DNA from: Mesorhizobium denitrificans
Lineage (GTDB): Bacteria; Pseudomonadota; Alphaproteobacteria; Rhizobiales; Rhizobiaceae
Direction of reading: 5' to 3'
Assembly (NCBI RefSeq): GCF_003403035.1
Contig: NZ_QURN01000005.1
Location: 293,753-357,752, forward strand
DNA: 64,000 nt
Part shown: in pieces, positions 7,984-17,442 of the stretch
How the letters are laid out: each line of letters opens with the position of its first letter
Position numbering within the stretch: the stretch's first letter is position 1
The notes under the pieces: model-generated
The model's input: only the letters and a program-made list of their open reading frames with translations
Databases searched by the model: none
What the model was told of the DNA's origin: nothing
Position numbers and translations under genes: made by a program

Positions 7984-10900
7984 ATGAAACTGCGCTTGCT
8001 TTTCGGCCTGCTCGCGGCGACGATTTTGTGGCTCGCTCCTGCCCAAGCACAGGAGCGGCAAATCACAACCACTCAAAACAGCGATTATTTCGGATTCGAT
8101 CTTCGCGCCGAGCGGGACGTATCGCTTGATGATTGCAAGGCAATCTGCATCTCTGAGCAAGCCTGCAAAGCATTTACTTATAACGTGAAAGCGCGCTGGT
8201 GCTTCCTGAAATCAGACTTCCGCGAAATTAAGCCTTTCAACGGCGCCGTAGCAGGCAAGGTTGTGGAAGCGGCGGCAGCACCAGACATCGGCGCCGCCCC
8301 TGCCCTCAGCTTTATAACGGCTTCAATGAGCGATGAAGCAGCAGCGCTTCGCCGCGAGCGCGCCGCTGCGACCAAAGACAGTAACGGGCTTGGGCTTTCC
8401 GGACTTGTCGCAGCGGGCGACACCGCAATGGCCGCGAGCGACCCACGCACCGCAATGGACCAGTTTGCGCGCGCGCTGACATTATCGACGGACGACAGTG
8501 CGATCTGGACGAAATATGCGCGCGCGATTGTTAGCGTACAGCCTGCTAACGGCTCGGAGACCTACACACTGCAACGCAACGGGACGGCGGCTGCTATAAA
8601 CGGCTACACCACCTCACACACCACGAACGACCGCGCAGCAGCGCTGGCAGTGCTGGCCGCGGCGCTCGATAAGCGCGACCAGTTCCGCCCCGCCCTGCAA
8701 GCCTATGAGGCGAGCCTTGCGCTCGTGAACAATTCCTCGCTGCGCGCCGAATATGAAGATTTGAAAGCGCGGAAGGGTTTCCGCATCGTAGATCACTCGG
8801 TGGATTCAGATAATTCGTCGCCGCGGGTCTGCGCGCAGTTCTCGGAGGACTTGACCAAAGCCGGCGTAGATTTTGCACCCTTCGTAAGCGTGGATGGTCA
8901 AGCGCCACAGTCAGTTGAGGCATCCGGGCGTCAAATTTGCGTGGGCGGGCTGGAGCACGGCCACAATTATCGCGTGACTTATCGGCAAGGCATTCCCGCG
9001 CAGATTGGCGAAGTGACAACAGTGCCAACCGTGCTCAATATCTACATGCCGGATCGCGTGCAATCGGCCCGCTTCACTGGTGACAGTTTTGTGCTTCCCG
9101 CGACGGGGCGTCGCGGCATTCCGCTCGTGACCGTCAACATGGATAAGGCCAAGCTTGAGCTTTACCGCATCGGCGACCGCTCACTGGCGCAACTCCTGAC
9201 CGGCTATCAATTCCTGCGGCAGCTTGATGGATACGATATCAGCAATGTTTCGGAATCCCTCGGTACCCCCGTCTGGAAGGGTGAGATCGACATCACCAAC
9301 CAGTTGAACAAGGAGGTGACAACTTCCTTCCCGGTGGACGAAGCCATCCCGCAGCGCAAGCCCGGCGTCTACGTGCTGACGGCGCAGCCGGACAAGGCGG
9401 GCGAAGATTACGATTCCCGAGCCACACAATGGTTTGTTGTTTCTGACATCGGTCTTTCGACGTTGACAGGCCAAGACGGCCTCAACGTGTTCGCTCGTTC
9501 GCTAGGTACCGCCAAACCGCTTTCCGGCGTGGAACTGACCCTACTTGCCCGCAATAACGAAGTACTGGGCAAGGCCACAACCGACGCTGATGGTCGCGCG
9601 ACCTTCAGCGCCGGTCTGACACGCGGCGAAGAAAGCATGGTTCCCGCCGTGCTGACCGCCAGCGCGAGCGGTGGCGATGACTTCGTGTTCCTCGACATGA
9701 CCAAGGCGGGCTTCGACCTTTCGGATCGTGGCGTGGAAGGTCGCAACGCACCCGGCGCGCTGGACGTCTACGCTTGGACAGAGCGCGGCATTTACCGCGT
9801 TGGCGAAACCGTGCATGCGTCCGCTCTTGCGCGCAACGATGCGGCGAAGGCCGTTCCCAAACTGCCGCTCACCTTCATCTTCACGCGGCCTGATGGTGTC
9901 GAAGACAGGCGCATTGTTTCTGACGGTGCGAATGCAGGCGGCCACAATGTTGAATTTCCGCTGACCGCCAGCGCCATGCGCGGCACCTGGACGATGAACA
10001 TCTACACCGACCCGAAGGAAGCTTCGGTCGCGTCGCAGATGTTCCTCGTTGAGGACTTCGTGCCGGATCGCATCGAGTTCACGCTGACTTCAGATCGGGA
10101 CGAAATCGCTCCCGGCGAAACCGCAAATATCACTGTAGATGGGCGTTTCCTCTACGGTGCGCCCGCTGCTGGTCTGGCGCTTGAAGGCGACGTGCGCTTG
10201 AACACGACGCGCGACTGGAAGCGTTTCCCCGGCTACGCGTTCGGCCTTGAGGATGAAGAACAAGGCGACGCGATCCAGCAGCCACTCGCGGATCTTCCGC
10301 TGGTGGGCGATGACGGCAAAGCCACCTTCCCTGTTTCCATCGAACAACTACCCTCCACAACACGTCTGATAAATGCAGGTGTCACCGTACGTATGCGCGA
10401 AGGCGGTGGGCGGGCGGTTGAAGAGAAGCTGGACCTCGCCATTCGCCCGCAGACCGATATGGTCGGTATCAAGCCGAGCTTCGAGGGCGACTCTGTTCCA
10501 CAAGGCGGCACTGCGACGTTCGACGTGATTGCCGTGCAGCCGGATGGAACGCGCAAGGCGTCCAAGGGCATGATCTGGACACTCGTAAAGCTGGATCGCC
10601 AATATCAATGGTATCGGTCTGACGGCTCGTGGAACTACGAACCGGTGACGCTGACAAAAGCGGTAGGCAATGGCACGGTGGATGTATCTGCCGATGCATC
10701 CGGCAAAATCAGCATGCCGGTCGATTGGGGACGCTATCGGCTTGAGGTCGAAGCTGCGGACGGCAGCGGTCAGCCTGCAAGCTATGAATTCGATGCTGGA
10801 TGGTATGTCGAAGCCACTTCCACGGAAACACCGGATGGTCTGGAAGTCGCGCTGGATAAGGAAGAATACAAGCGCGGCGAAACGGCCAAGCTGAGAGTTT

Positions 10901-13443
10901 CGCCGCGCTTCGCTGGCGAACTATTGGTCGCGATTGGAGCGGATCGACTCTACCGCACGATCAACGTTTCGGTTCCAAAGGAGGGCGCTACGGTCGATAT
11001 TCCGGTCGAAGCGGATTGGGGAGCAGGCGCATACATCACCGCCACGCTATTTCGCCCCGGCGAAACGCAGGAATCGCGCATGCCAGCGCGCGCGATCGGT
11101 CTGAAATGGCTGTCGGTAGATCCCGAACAGCGGGCATTAAATGTGACGCTTGGCGCGCCTGAAAAATCCACTCCGAACGCCAGGCTTTCAGTCCCCGTTT
11201 CAGTTGATGGTGCAGCAGGCAAGGAAGCCTATGCTACCGTTGCTGCCGTAGATGTAGGCATACTCAACTTGACGAACTACAAGGCGCCGGATGCAGTCGA
11301 TTGGTATTTCGGCCAACGTAAACTCGGCCTTGAAATCCGCGACCTCTATGGCCGCTTGATCGACGGTTCCCTGGGCGTTGCGGGCAAGTTGCGTACGGGC
11401 GGCGACGGCGCGCAAATGACCTCGCAAGGCAGCCCGCCGAAAGGCAAGCTGGTCGCGCTTTTCTCCGGGCCGGTAAAGCTTGATGCGGAAGGAAAAGCGA
11501 CGGTCGATTTCGCCATTCCGCAGTTCAACGGAACCGTTCGGCTGATGGCCGTTGCGTGGACCGATGACGGTGTGGGCAACGCTGAACAGGATGTCATCGT
11601 GCGCGAGCCTGTTGTCATCACAGCTGGTTTGCCGCGATTCATGGCGCCCGGCGACCGAGCCGAACTGCGCCTCGATATCGCGAACACCGATGCTCCAGAC
11701 GGCGAATATACGCTTGGCATCGAAGCCCAAGGCGGCATTCTTGCAGGCGGGCCAAACATACCTGACACAGTACAACTCACCGCAGGCAAGCGGGAATCTC
11801 TGATCGTTCCACTCCGCGCCGATACGATTGGCGACAGCCAACTAACCCTGCGCATTTCGCGCGATGGCGGGCCTAACGTAGAGCAAGTGCTGGATTTGCC
11901 AGTGCGCCCCGCGCAACTGCCTGTCACTCAACGGTTGGTGGTCGATCTTGGACCGAACGGCAAGAGCCTCAAGGTGGACCGCGAATTGCTGGCCGCAAGC
12001 CTTATCGAAGGCGCGACCGTTAGCGTCGGCGTTTCGCCCTCGGCGGCGCTGGACGTGCCATCGCTCCTCATGGCGCTCGACCGCTATCCTTATGGCTGCG
12101 CGGAACAGACAACCAGTCGCGCCCTGCCACTGCTCTATGTCAACGACATGGCCGGTGAAGCCGGAATGCGTGATGATCCAGACCTGGGCAAGCGCGTGCA
12201 AGACGCGATCTATCGCGTGTTGAACTATCAATCATCAAGCGGCAGCTTTGGACTTTGGTCGCCGGGCTCGGGCGATTTGTGGCTGGATTCCTATGTTACG
12301 GACTTCTTGAGCCGCGCTCGCGAAGCGAATTATGACGTGCCGCGTGAGGCCATGCTTCAAGCGCTGAACAACCTTCAGAACTCGATCGGCTATGATGCCG
12401 ACGTGGAGGATCGGGGCACGGAAATCGCTTATGCGATTTATGTGCTGGCGCGCAACAAGCGCGCTGCTATTGGCGATCTGCGCTACTATACCGACACCAA
12501 GCTTGAGGCCTTCAGCAGCCCAATGGCGGTGGCCCAACTTGCAGCAGCGCTTTCGCTTTATGGCGACGTGGAGCGTTCGAACCAGACCTTCTCGGCAGCG
12601 CTTACACTTGCAAAGTCTCAGCCGGAATATGATTGGTATCGTTCAGACTATGGCTCGAAGCTGCGCGACGGGGCAGCGATGCTATCGCTTGCTGCCGAAA
12701 GCCAGCCCGCTCCATCGGTTCTGCCGGAACTGGTGAAGTATGTCTCCGACGAGCGTCCGCGCGTGCGCTGGACCAGCACGCAGGATCAGGCTTGGCTGTT
12801 GCTTGCGGCGCGCGCACTGAAAACGCAGGGCGATGACATCACGCTCGACGTGAACGGCTCGCCTCAAAAGGGCGTTTATGCAAATCGCGTGACAGGTGAA
12901 TCGCTGGTCGATAGCCCGATCAGCATCACCAATACAGGCGCACGGCCTGTGCAGGCGGTCGTGACAACAGTTGCAACTCCGCGCGAGCCCCTGCCCGCAG
13001 GCGGCGACGGCTTTACCATCTCGCGCGCCTATTACCGGCTGGATGGCAGCGAGGCCAACATCAGCGAGACCAGGCAAAACGAGCGGTTCGTTGTTGTGCT
13101 TTCGGTCACGGAAGACAATGAATGGCCGTCGCGCGTTCTGGTCAACGACCTGCTGCCCGCAGGATTTGAGATCGACAATCCAGGTCTGGTATCCAGCGCG
13201 GAGCTCTCGAATTTCGAGTGGCTGGCACAGACGCAAGCCGCGCATCTTGAATTCCGCGATGATCGGTTCGTGGCGGCATTCGATCGGACTGGCTCTGAGG
13301 ATCGCAGCTTCACACTGGCCTATGTAGTGAGAGCCGTGACGCCGGGCGTTTACACGCTCCCCGCCGCGAGTGTGGAGGATATGTACCGCCCACAATTCTC
13401 GGCTCGAACCGCGATGGGCATGATGGAGATAAAGGCGGAATAG
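7984..13443 (+). CDS. Bacterial alpha-2-macroglobulin with N-terminal PAN/Apple domain
   Basis: This is a large exported protein of 1819 residues. I place the start at 7984, five bases after GGAGGGGG, giving MKLRLLFGLLAATILW and a signal peptide ending PAQAQ, not the 12-codon longer frame. A PAN/Apple-like domain follows (about residues 28-75, DYFGFDLR to CFLKSDF, with several Cys), then a short TPR-like stretch and the macroglobulin MG and bait regions. The thioester motif is present in YGCAEQTTSR (Cys1372, then AEQ), so the protein should trap proteases covalently. No lipobox is seen, unlike E. coli YfhM. The pbpC gene follows after 30 bases, the classical pairing thought to protect the periplasm and repair the wall. 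Confidence 0.92.
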   Translation: MKLRLLFGLLAATILWLAPAQAQERQITTTQNSDYFGFDLRAERDVSLDDCKAICISEQACKAFTYNVKARWCFLKSDFREIKPFNGAVAGKVVEAAAAPDIGAAPALSFITASMSDEAAALRRERAAATKDSNGLGLSGLVAAGDTAMAASDPRTAMDQFARALTLSTDDSAIWTKYARAIVSVQPANGSETYTLQRNGTAAAINGYTTSHTTNDRAAALAVLAAALDKRDQFRPALQAYEASLALVNNSSLRAEYEDLKARKGFRIVDHSVDSDNSSPRVCAQFSEDLTKAGVDFAPFVSVDGQAPQSVEASGRQICVGGLEHGHNYRVTYRQGIPAQIGEVTTVPTVLNIYMPDRVQSARFTGDSFVLPATGRRGIPLVTVNMDKAKLELYRIGDRSLAQLLTGYQFLRQLDGYDISNVSESLGTPVWKGEIDITNQLNKEVTTSFPVDEAIPQRKPGVYVLTAQPDKAGEDYDSRATQWFVVSDIGLSTLTGQDGLNVFARSLGTAKPLSGVELTLLARNNEVLGKATTDADGRATFSAGLTRGEESMVPAVLTASASGGDDFVFLDMTKAGFDLSDRGVEGRNAPGALDVYAWTERGIYRVGETVHASALARNDAAKAVPKLPLTFIFTRPDGVEDRRIVSDGANAGGHNVEFPLTASAMRGTWTMNIYTDPKEASVASQMFLVEDFVPDRIEFTLTSDRDEIAPGETANITVDGRFLYGAPAAGLALEGDVRLNTTRDWKRFPGYAFGLEDEEQGDAIQQPLADLPLVGDDGKATFPVSIEQLPSTTRLINAGVTVRMREGGGRAVEEKLDLAIRPQTDMVGIKPSFEGDSVPQGGTATFDVIAVQPDGTRKASKGMIWTLVKLDRQYQWYRSDGSWNYEPVTLTKAVGNGTVDVSADASGKISMPVDWGRYRLEVEAADGSGQPASYEFDAGWYVEATSTETPDGLEVALDKEEYKRGETAKLRVSPRFAGELLVAIGADRLYRTINVSVPKEGATVDIPVEADWGAGAYITATLFRPGETQESRMPARAIGLKWLSVDPEQRALNVTLGAPEKSTPNARLSVPVSVDGAAGKEAYATVAAVDVGILNLTNYKAPDAVDWYFGQRKLGLEIRDLYGRLIDGSLGVAGKLRTGGDGAQMTSQGSPPKGKLVALFSGPVKLDAEGKATVDFAIPQFNGTVRLMAVAWTDDGVGNAEQDVIVREPVVITAGLPRFMAPGDRAELRLDIANTDAPDGEYTLGIEAQGGILAGGPNIPDTVQLTAGKRESLIVPLRADTIGDSQLTLRISRDGGPNVEQVLDLPVRPAQLPVTQRLVVDLGPNGKSLKVDRELLAASLIEGATVSVGVSPSAALDVPSLLMALDRYPYGCAEQTTSRALPLLYVNDMAGEAGMRDDPDLGKRVQDAIYRVLNYQSSSGSFGLWSPGSGDLWLDSYVTDFLSRAREANYDVPREAMLQALNNLQNSIGYDADVEDRGTEIAYAIYVLARNKRAAIGDLRYYTDTKLEAFSSPMAVAQLAAALSLYGDVERSNQTFSAALTLAKSQPEYDWYRSDYGSKLRDGAAMLSLAAESQPAPSVLPELVKYVSDERPRVRWTSTQDQAWLLLAARALKTQGDDITLDVNGSPQKGVYANRVTGESLVDSPISITNTGARPVQAVVTTVATPREPLPAGGDGFTISRAYYRLDGSEANISETRQNERFVVVLSVTEDNEWPSRVLVNDLLPAGFEIDNPGLVSSAELSNFEWLAQTQAAHLEFRDDRFVAAFDRTGSEDRSFTLAYVVRAVTPGVYTLPAASVEDMYRPQFSARTAMGMMEIKAE

Positions 13444-13473
13444 ACCGAGCAGAATTGTGATGGTGTACCGACA

Positions 13474-15543
13474 ATGCGGCGGGTGAGTTGGATAATCGCA
13501 GGGACGGCAGCAGTCGTCGCTGGCGGTTGGCTCACCTTCGAATGGGCGGACCGGGCTTTTCCGCCACCGCTGCCGGAACGCCTCGACATCTCTACCGAGG
13601 TTCATGACCGCGACGGAGAGTTGCTTCGCGCATTCGCTACCCTTGATGGCAGATGGCGGCTGAACACCACCACCGATCAGGTGGATCGCAAGTTAGTCAA
13701 CATGCTGATCGCCTATGAGGACAAGCGCTTTTTCGACCATTCCGGCGTGGATCTTCTCGCGCTCGCTCGCGCAGCCTTTCAGTTCGCCAGCAATGGCCGC
13801 ATCGTATCCGGAGGATCGACGCTTTCCATGCAGGTCGCTAGGCTGATAGAGCCGCGCCAGAGCCGCAGCCTGTGGGCAAAGGCGCGGCAGCTTTTTCGCG
13901 CAGTCCAGATTGAGCGTCGATTGAGCAAGCATGAAATTCTGGAACGCTATCTGACACTCGCACCCTATGGCGGCAATCTTGAAAGCGTGCGCGCGGCATC
14001 GCTCGCTTACTTCGGCAAGGAGCCGAAACGCCTGACGATTTCGGAAGCGGCCCTTCTGGTTGCGTTGCCTCAACTTCCCGAGCGCCGCCGTCCCGACCGG
14101 TATCCCGACAACGCGCGCACCGCACGTGACCGCGTTCTGGCTCGCATGGTCAGCGCAGGCATGATCGATCAACGCGAGGCTGATCGCGCAGCAAAAGAAG
14201 CGCTGCCAGAAAAGCGGCTCGCGCTGCCGCTCCTGGCGCCGCACGCTTCCGAAACGGCGGTGCGCAACGCTCCCTCGGAAGCTACGCGTCAACTGACGCT
14301 CACCAAGGCAGTCCAGCAAAATCTGGAGGCGGTCGCGCGGGAATCTGCTCAAAAGCTCGGTGTTCGCCTTTCTGTCGCGATGGTGCTCGCCGACGCAACG
14401 ACAGGCGATATTCTGGCCGAAGTGGGCTCTGCGGATTTCTTCAATGCCAGCCGGTTCGGCTGGATCGACATGACAAAGGTCGTGCGCTCCCCAGGGTCGA
14501 CACTCAAACCGTTCATCTATGGCCTTGCTTTTGAACAGGGACTGATAGCGCAAGAAACGATGATCGAAGATCGGCCATCGGACTTCGCGGGCTACCGCCC
14601 GCGCAATTTCGATATGGCCTATCAGGGAGACGTTACGATCCGCGAAGCGTTGCAGCTTTCGCTCAACGTACCATCCGTAAAGCTTCTGGATGCTGTCGGT
14701 CCTGCGCGATTGGTAGCCCGCTTCCGGCAATCCGGTGTGACGCCAATGCTGCCGCACGACGAGCCGCCGGGATTGGCCATCGCACTTGGCGGTGTCGGCA
14801 TGTCGCTGCGCGATCTGGTGCAGCTCTATACCGGCCTCGCCAATCGCGGACAGGTGCGCGCGCTGCACGACGGCACTGAAAAGCAGAAACCGGAAAATCC
14901 TGCCCAATATCTGCTGGATCGACGCGCGACATGGCAGGTTGGCGACATTCTATCCGGGGTCGTGCCGCCACAAGGCGCAGCACGGCGCGGCATCGCTTAC
15001 AAGACCGGCACATCCTACGGCTATCGCGATGCGTGGTCGGTGGGGTTCGACGGACGCTATGTACTCGGCGTCTGGACGGGCCGCGCCGACGGGCAACCAG
15101 TGCCTGGCATTTCCGGCTATGTCTCGGCTGCTCCAATTTTGTTCGAGGCGTTCGAGCGTTCAGGTCTCGCCGCAGTGCCATTGCCCCCCGCTCCGGCTGG
15201 CGCGCTGCGTCAAGCGCCAGACCAATTGCCCGTTACCATGCGGCGGTTCGGCACAGATGGCGGACTGACAATAATTGCGGCGACGGAACCGGCGCCGCGC
15301 ATCGTTTTCCCGCCAGACGGCGCGCATATTGCCATAGGCGATGACGCCGCAGATACCATGCCGGTTGTGCTGAAACTTCAAGGCGGGCGCGCGCCTTTCC
15401 GATGGCTGGCGAATGGCAAGCCATTGTCAACGCCAGATCGACGCCGCGCTTCCCAGTGGCAACCGGATGGACGCGGTTACTCCACTCTTACGGTGATAGA
15501 CGCGGCTGGCCGCGCAGCCAGCGTGCGCATTTTCGTTGAATAA
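13474..15543 (+). CDS. pbpC: Penicillin-binding protein 1C
   Basis: The 689-residue bifunctional peptidoglycan synthase has an N-terminal membrane anchor (about residues 5-22). A GT51 glycosyltransferase domain follows, with AYEDKRFFDHSGVD and GGSTLSMQVARL. The transpeptidase domain has SxxK at Ser342-Lys345 (SPGSTLKPFIYG) and the KTG box at Lys510 (YKTGTSYGYRDAW). A C-terminal beta domain of the BiPBP_C type (about 590-689) completes the PBP1C architecture. It sits 30 bases after the macroglobulin gene, as in E. coli yfhM-pbpC, so the two are probably one operon. The Shine-Dalgarno sequence is weak. Confidence 0.95.
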   Translation: MRRVSWIIAGTAAVVAGGWLTFEWADRAFPPPLPERLDISTEVHDRDGELLRAFATLDGRWRLNTTTDQVDRKLVNMLIAYEDKRFFDHSGVDLLALARAAFQFASNGRIVSGGSTLSMQVARLIEPRQSRSLWAKARQLFRAVQIERRLSKHEILERYLTLAPYGGNLESVRAASLAYFGKEPKRLTISEAALLVALPQLPERRRPDRYPDNARTARDRVLARMVSAGMIDQREADRAAKEALPEKRLALPLLAPHASETAVRNAPSEATRQLTLTKAVQQNLEAVARESAQKLGVRLSVAMVLADATTGDILAEVGSADFFNASRFGWIDMTKVVRSPGSTLKPFIYGLAFEQGLIAQETMIEDRPSDFAGYRPRNFDMAYQGDVTIREALQLSLNVPSVKLLDAVGPARLVARFRQSGVTPMLPHDEPPGLAIALGGVGMSLRDLVQLYTGLANRGQVRALHDGTEKQKPENPAQYLLDRRATWQVGDILSGVVPPQGAARRGIAYKTGTSYGYRDAWSVGFDGRYVLGVWTGRADGQPVPGISGYVSAAPILFEAFERSGLAAVPLPPAPAGALRQAPDQLPVTMRRFGTDGGLTIIAATEPAPRIVFPPDGAHIAIGDDAADTMPVVLKLQGGRAPFRWLANGKPLSTPDRRRASQWQPDGRGYSTLTVIDAAGRAASVRIFVE

Positions 15544-15580
15544 CAATTGATTACGCACATTGCCGGAATCAAGCTGCGAG

Positions 15581-17350
15581 CTATTGCAGTGGCCAAACGA
15601 ACATTAGCGCTGGTACGCCAACCAGAATGACCAGAACAGATAGCGGCAAGCCTAGACGCGGGTAGTCGCTGAAACGATATCCACCCGGAGCCATAACCAG
15701 CGTATTGCATTGATGACCAATGGGCGTGAGGAAATCGCAACCCGCACCAATCGCAACGGCCATCAAAAACGCTTCCGGCTTGAAGTGGAGGCTGGTAGCA
15801 AACGATGCCGCGATGGGTGCCATGACCAACACGGTCGCGGCGTTGTTGAGGAAAGGTGTGATCGCCATCGCCGCGATCATGATTAGCGCCAGAGAGCCAT
15901 AGGGCGGCAAGCTCATACCGACTTCCGCCAGCCATTTGGCGATAACATCGGTCGCACCGGTTTTGCGCAGTGAGTCGCTGACTGGGATAAGCGTTGCCAG
16001 CATCACCAAAATTGGCCCATCCATCGCCCAATAGACTTCGCGGCTAGGGATGACCTTCAACAACACCATCGTCACGGCAGCGGCAAAGAACGAAATACCT
16101 ACTGGCAACAGGCCAATAGCCGTCGCGCCCATTGCCGTAACGAGGATCAGAAGGGGAATAAGACCATTGCGCGCGCTGCCGAGTTTCACCGCTCGCTCCG
16201 CCAGCGGCAGCAACCCGAAATCGCGCAGCAATTCAGGCAGGCTCGCGCGGTCGCCCTGAAGCACAATCACGTCGCCCAGCCGGAGCGTGACCTGTCCCAG
16301 ACGCTCGGTGAGGCGCTCACCTCTACGGCTCACTGCGAGGAGATTGACATTGTAACGCTCGAAAAGATTTAGCCGCTGTGCGGACCAGCCGATCAATGGC
16401 GAGCCTTCCGCAACAACGGCTTCAATCGCACCAAGCTCACCGCCATTGCTGACAGCTTGGCGCTCATTGGTGAGGCTGAGTTTCGACTGCGCGACCAGTC
16501 GGTGAAGCGATTCATGATCACCTTCGAGCAGCAATATGTCGCCTTCTTTAAGGACCGCATCTGGCAGCGGCGCAATGCGCAGATCATTTGCGCGCATGAT
16601 GGAGGTCACGCGCGTATCGCCCTGCGCTAGCTTCATCAGATCGCCAACGGTTTTGCCAACAATCGTCGAGCCTGCGAGAACTCTTGCCTCTGATATATAA
16701 TCTTCGATCTTGATGGCTTCATGGATATCCGCGCCTTGGCGGTGACGGATTGGCACCAGCCACCAAAACAGCACGAGAAACACAACACCGACAACTGCGA
16801 GTATCGCACCAACCGGCGTGAAATCGAACATCGTGAAGGCCGTTCCAGTCATGTCTTTGCGGATGCCAGAAACGACGATATTCGGCGAGGTGCCGATTTG
16901 CGTCATGAGGCCACCAAGCAACGAGCCAAACGCCATCGGCATAAGAAATACCGACGGAGATGTATTGGACCGCCGCGCGAACTGGAACGCTATAGGGATC
17001 ATGATCGCCAATGCGCCAATATTCTTGACGAAGGCGGACATAATCGTAACGGCGATAACCAATATTGCGAGTTGCGCCCGCACCGACGAAACGTTCGGCG
17101 CAATGCGCTGGATAACCAGCTCCATTATGCCGGAGCGCGCGACGCCAGCGCTGACCAGTAGAGCCGAGCCTACGATAATGACGATGTCGTTGGAGAAACC
17201 TGTAAACGCGTCCTCGAATGGCACCACGCCCAATGCCAAGGATAGGAGAAGTGCACCTGCAGCAACCAGATCATAGCGGTACTTGCCCCAGATGAACGCC
17301 GCCATCATCAGCACGATAACCGCGATCGAGAGCCACTGCGCCATATTCAT
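15581..17350 (-). CDS. SLC13/DASS-family transporter with two RCK_C (TrkA-C) domains
   Basis: The 589-residue inner-membrane transporter has two halves of hydrophobic segments, separated at about residues 190-390 by two soluble TrkA-C modules. Each module has a recognisable pattern (DLMKLAQGDTRVTSIMRAND and NVNLLAVSRRGERLTERLGQ, followed by GDILLLEGD and GDVIVLQGD). The membrane halves show NIGALAIMIPIAFQFAR and GLMTQIGTSPNIVVS in the first and NAATVLVMAPIA in the second, typical of sodium-coupled dicarboxylate or sulfate transporters. I place the start at the ATG at 17350, behind GGGAGG, not at an upstream in-frame codon. The substrate is uncertain. Confidence 0.88.
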   Translation of the reverse strand: MNMAQWLSIAVIVLMMAAFIWGKYRYDLVAAGALLLSLALGVVPFEDAFTGFSNDIVIIVGSALLVSAGVARSGIMELVIQRIAPNVSSVRAQLAILVIAVTIMSAFVKNIGALAIMIPIAFQFARRSNTSPSVFLMPMAFGSLLGGLMTQIGTSPNIVVSGIRKDMTGTAFTMFDFTPVGAILAVVGVVFLVLFWWLVPIRHRQGADIHEAIKIEDYISEARVLAGSTIVGKTVGDLMKLAQGDTRVTSIMRANDLRIAPLPDAVLKEGDILLLEGDHESLHRLVAQSKLSLTNERQAVSNGGELGAIEAVVAEGSPLIGWSAQRLNLFERYNVNLLAVSRRGERLTERLGQVTLRLGDVIVLQGDRASLPELLRDFGLLPLAERAVKLGSARNGLIPLLILVTAMGATAIGLLPVGISFFAAAVTMVLLKVIPSREVYWAMDGPILVMLATLIPVSDSLRKTGATDVIAKWLAEVGMSLPPYGSLALIMIAAMAITPFLNNAATVLVMAPIAASFATSLHFKPEAFLMAVAIGAGCDFLTPIGHQCNTLVMAPGGYRFSDYPRLGLPLSVLVILVGVPALMFVWPLQ

Positions 17351-17442
17351 GCGAGCTTTTCCTCCCCGCGGTGCGACCAGCAAAAAATCAATGCTTTGAA
17401 AGCACGATTGGTTGCGCCGATTACGCCAACCTGCCGGAAGGC

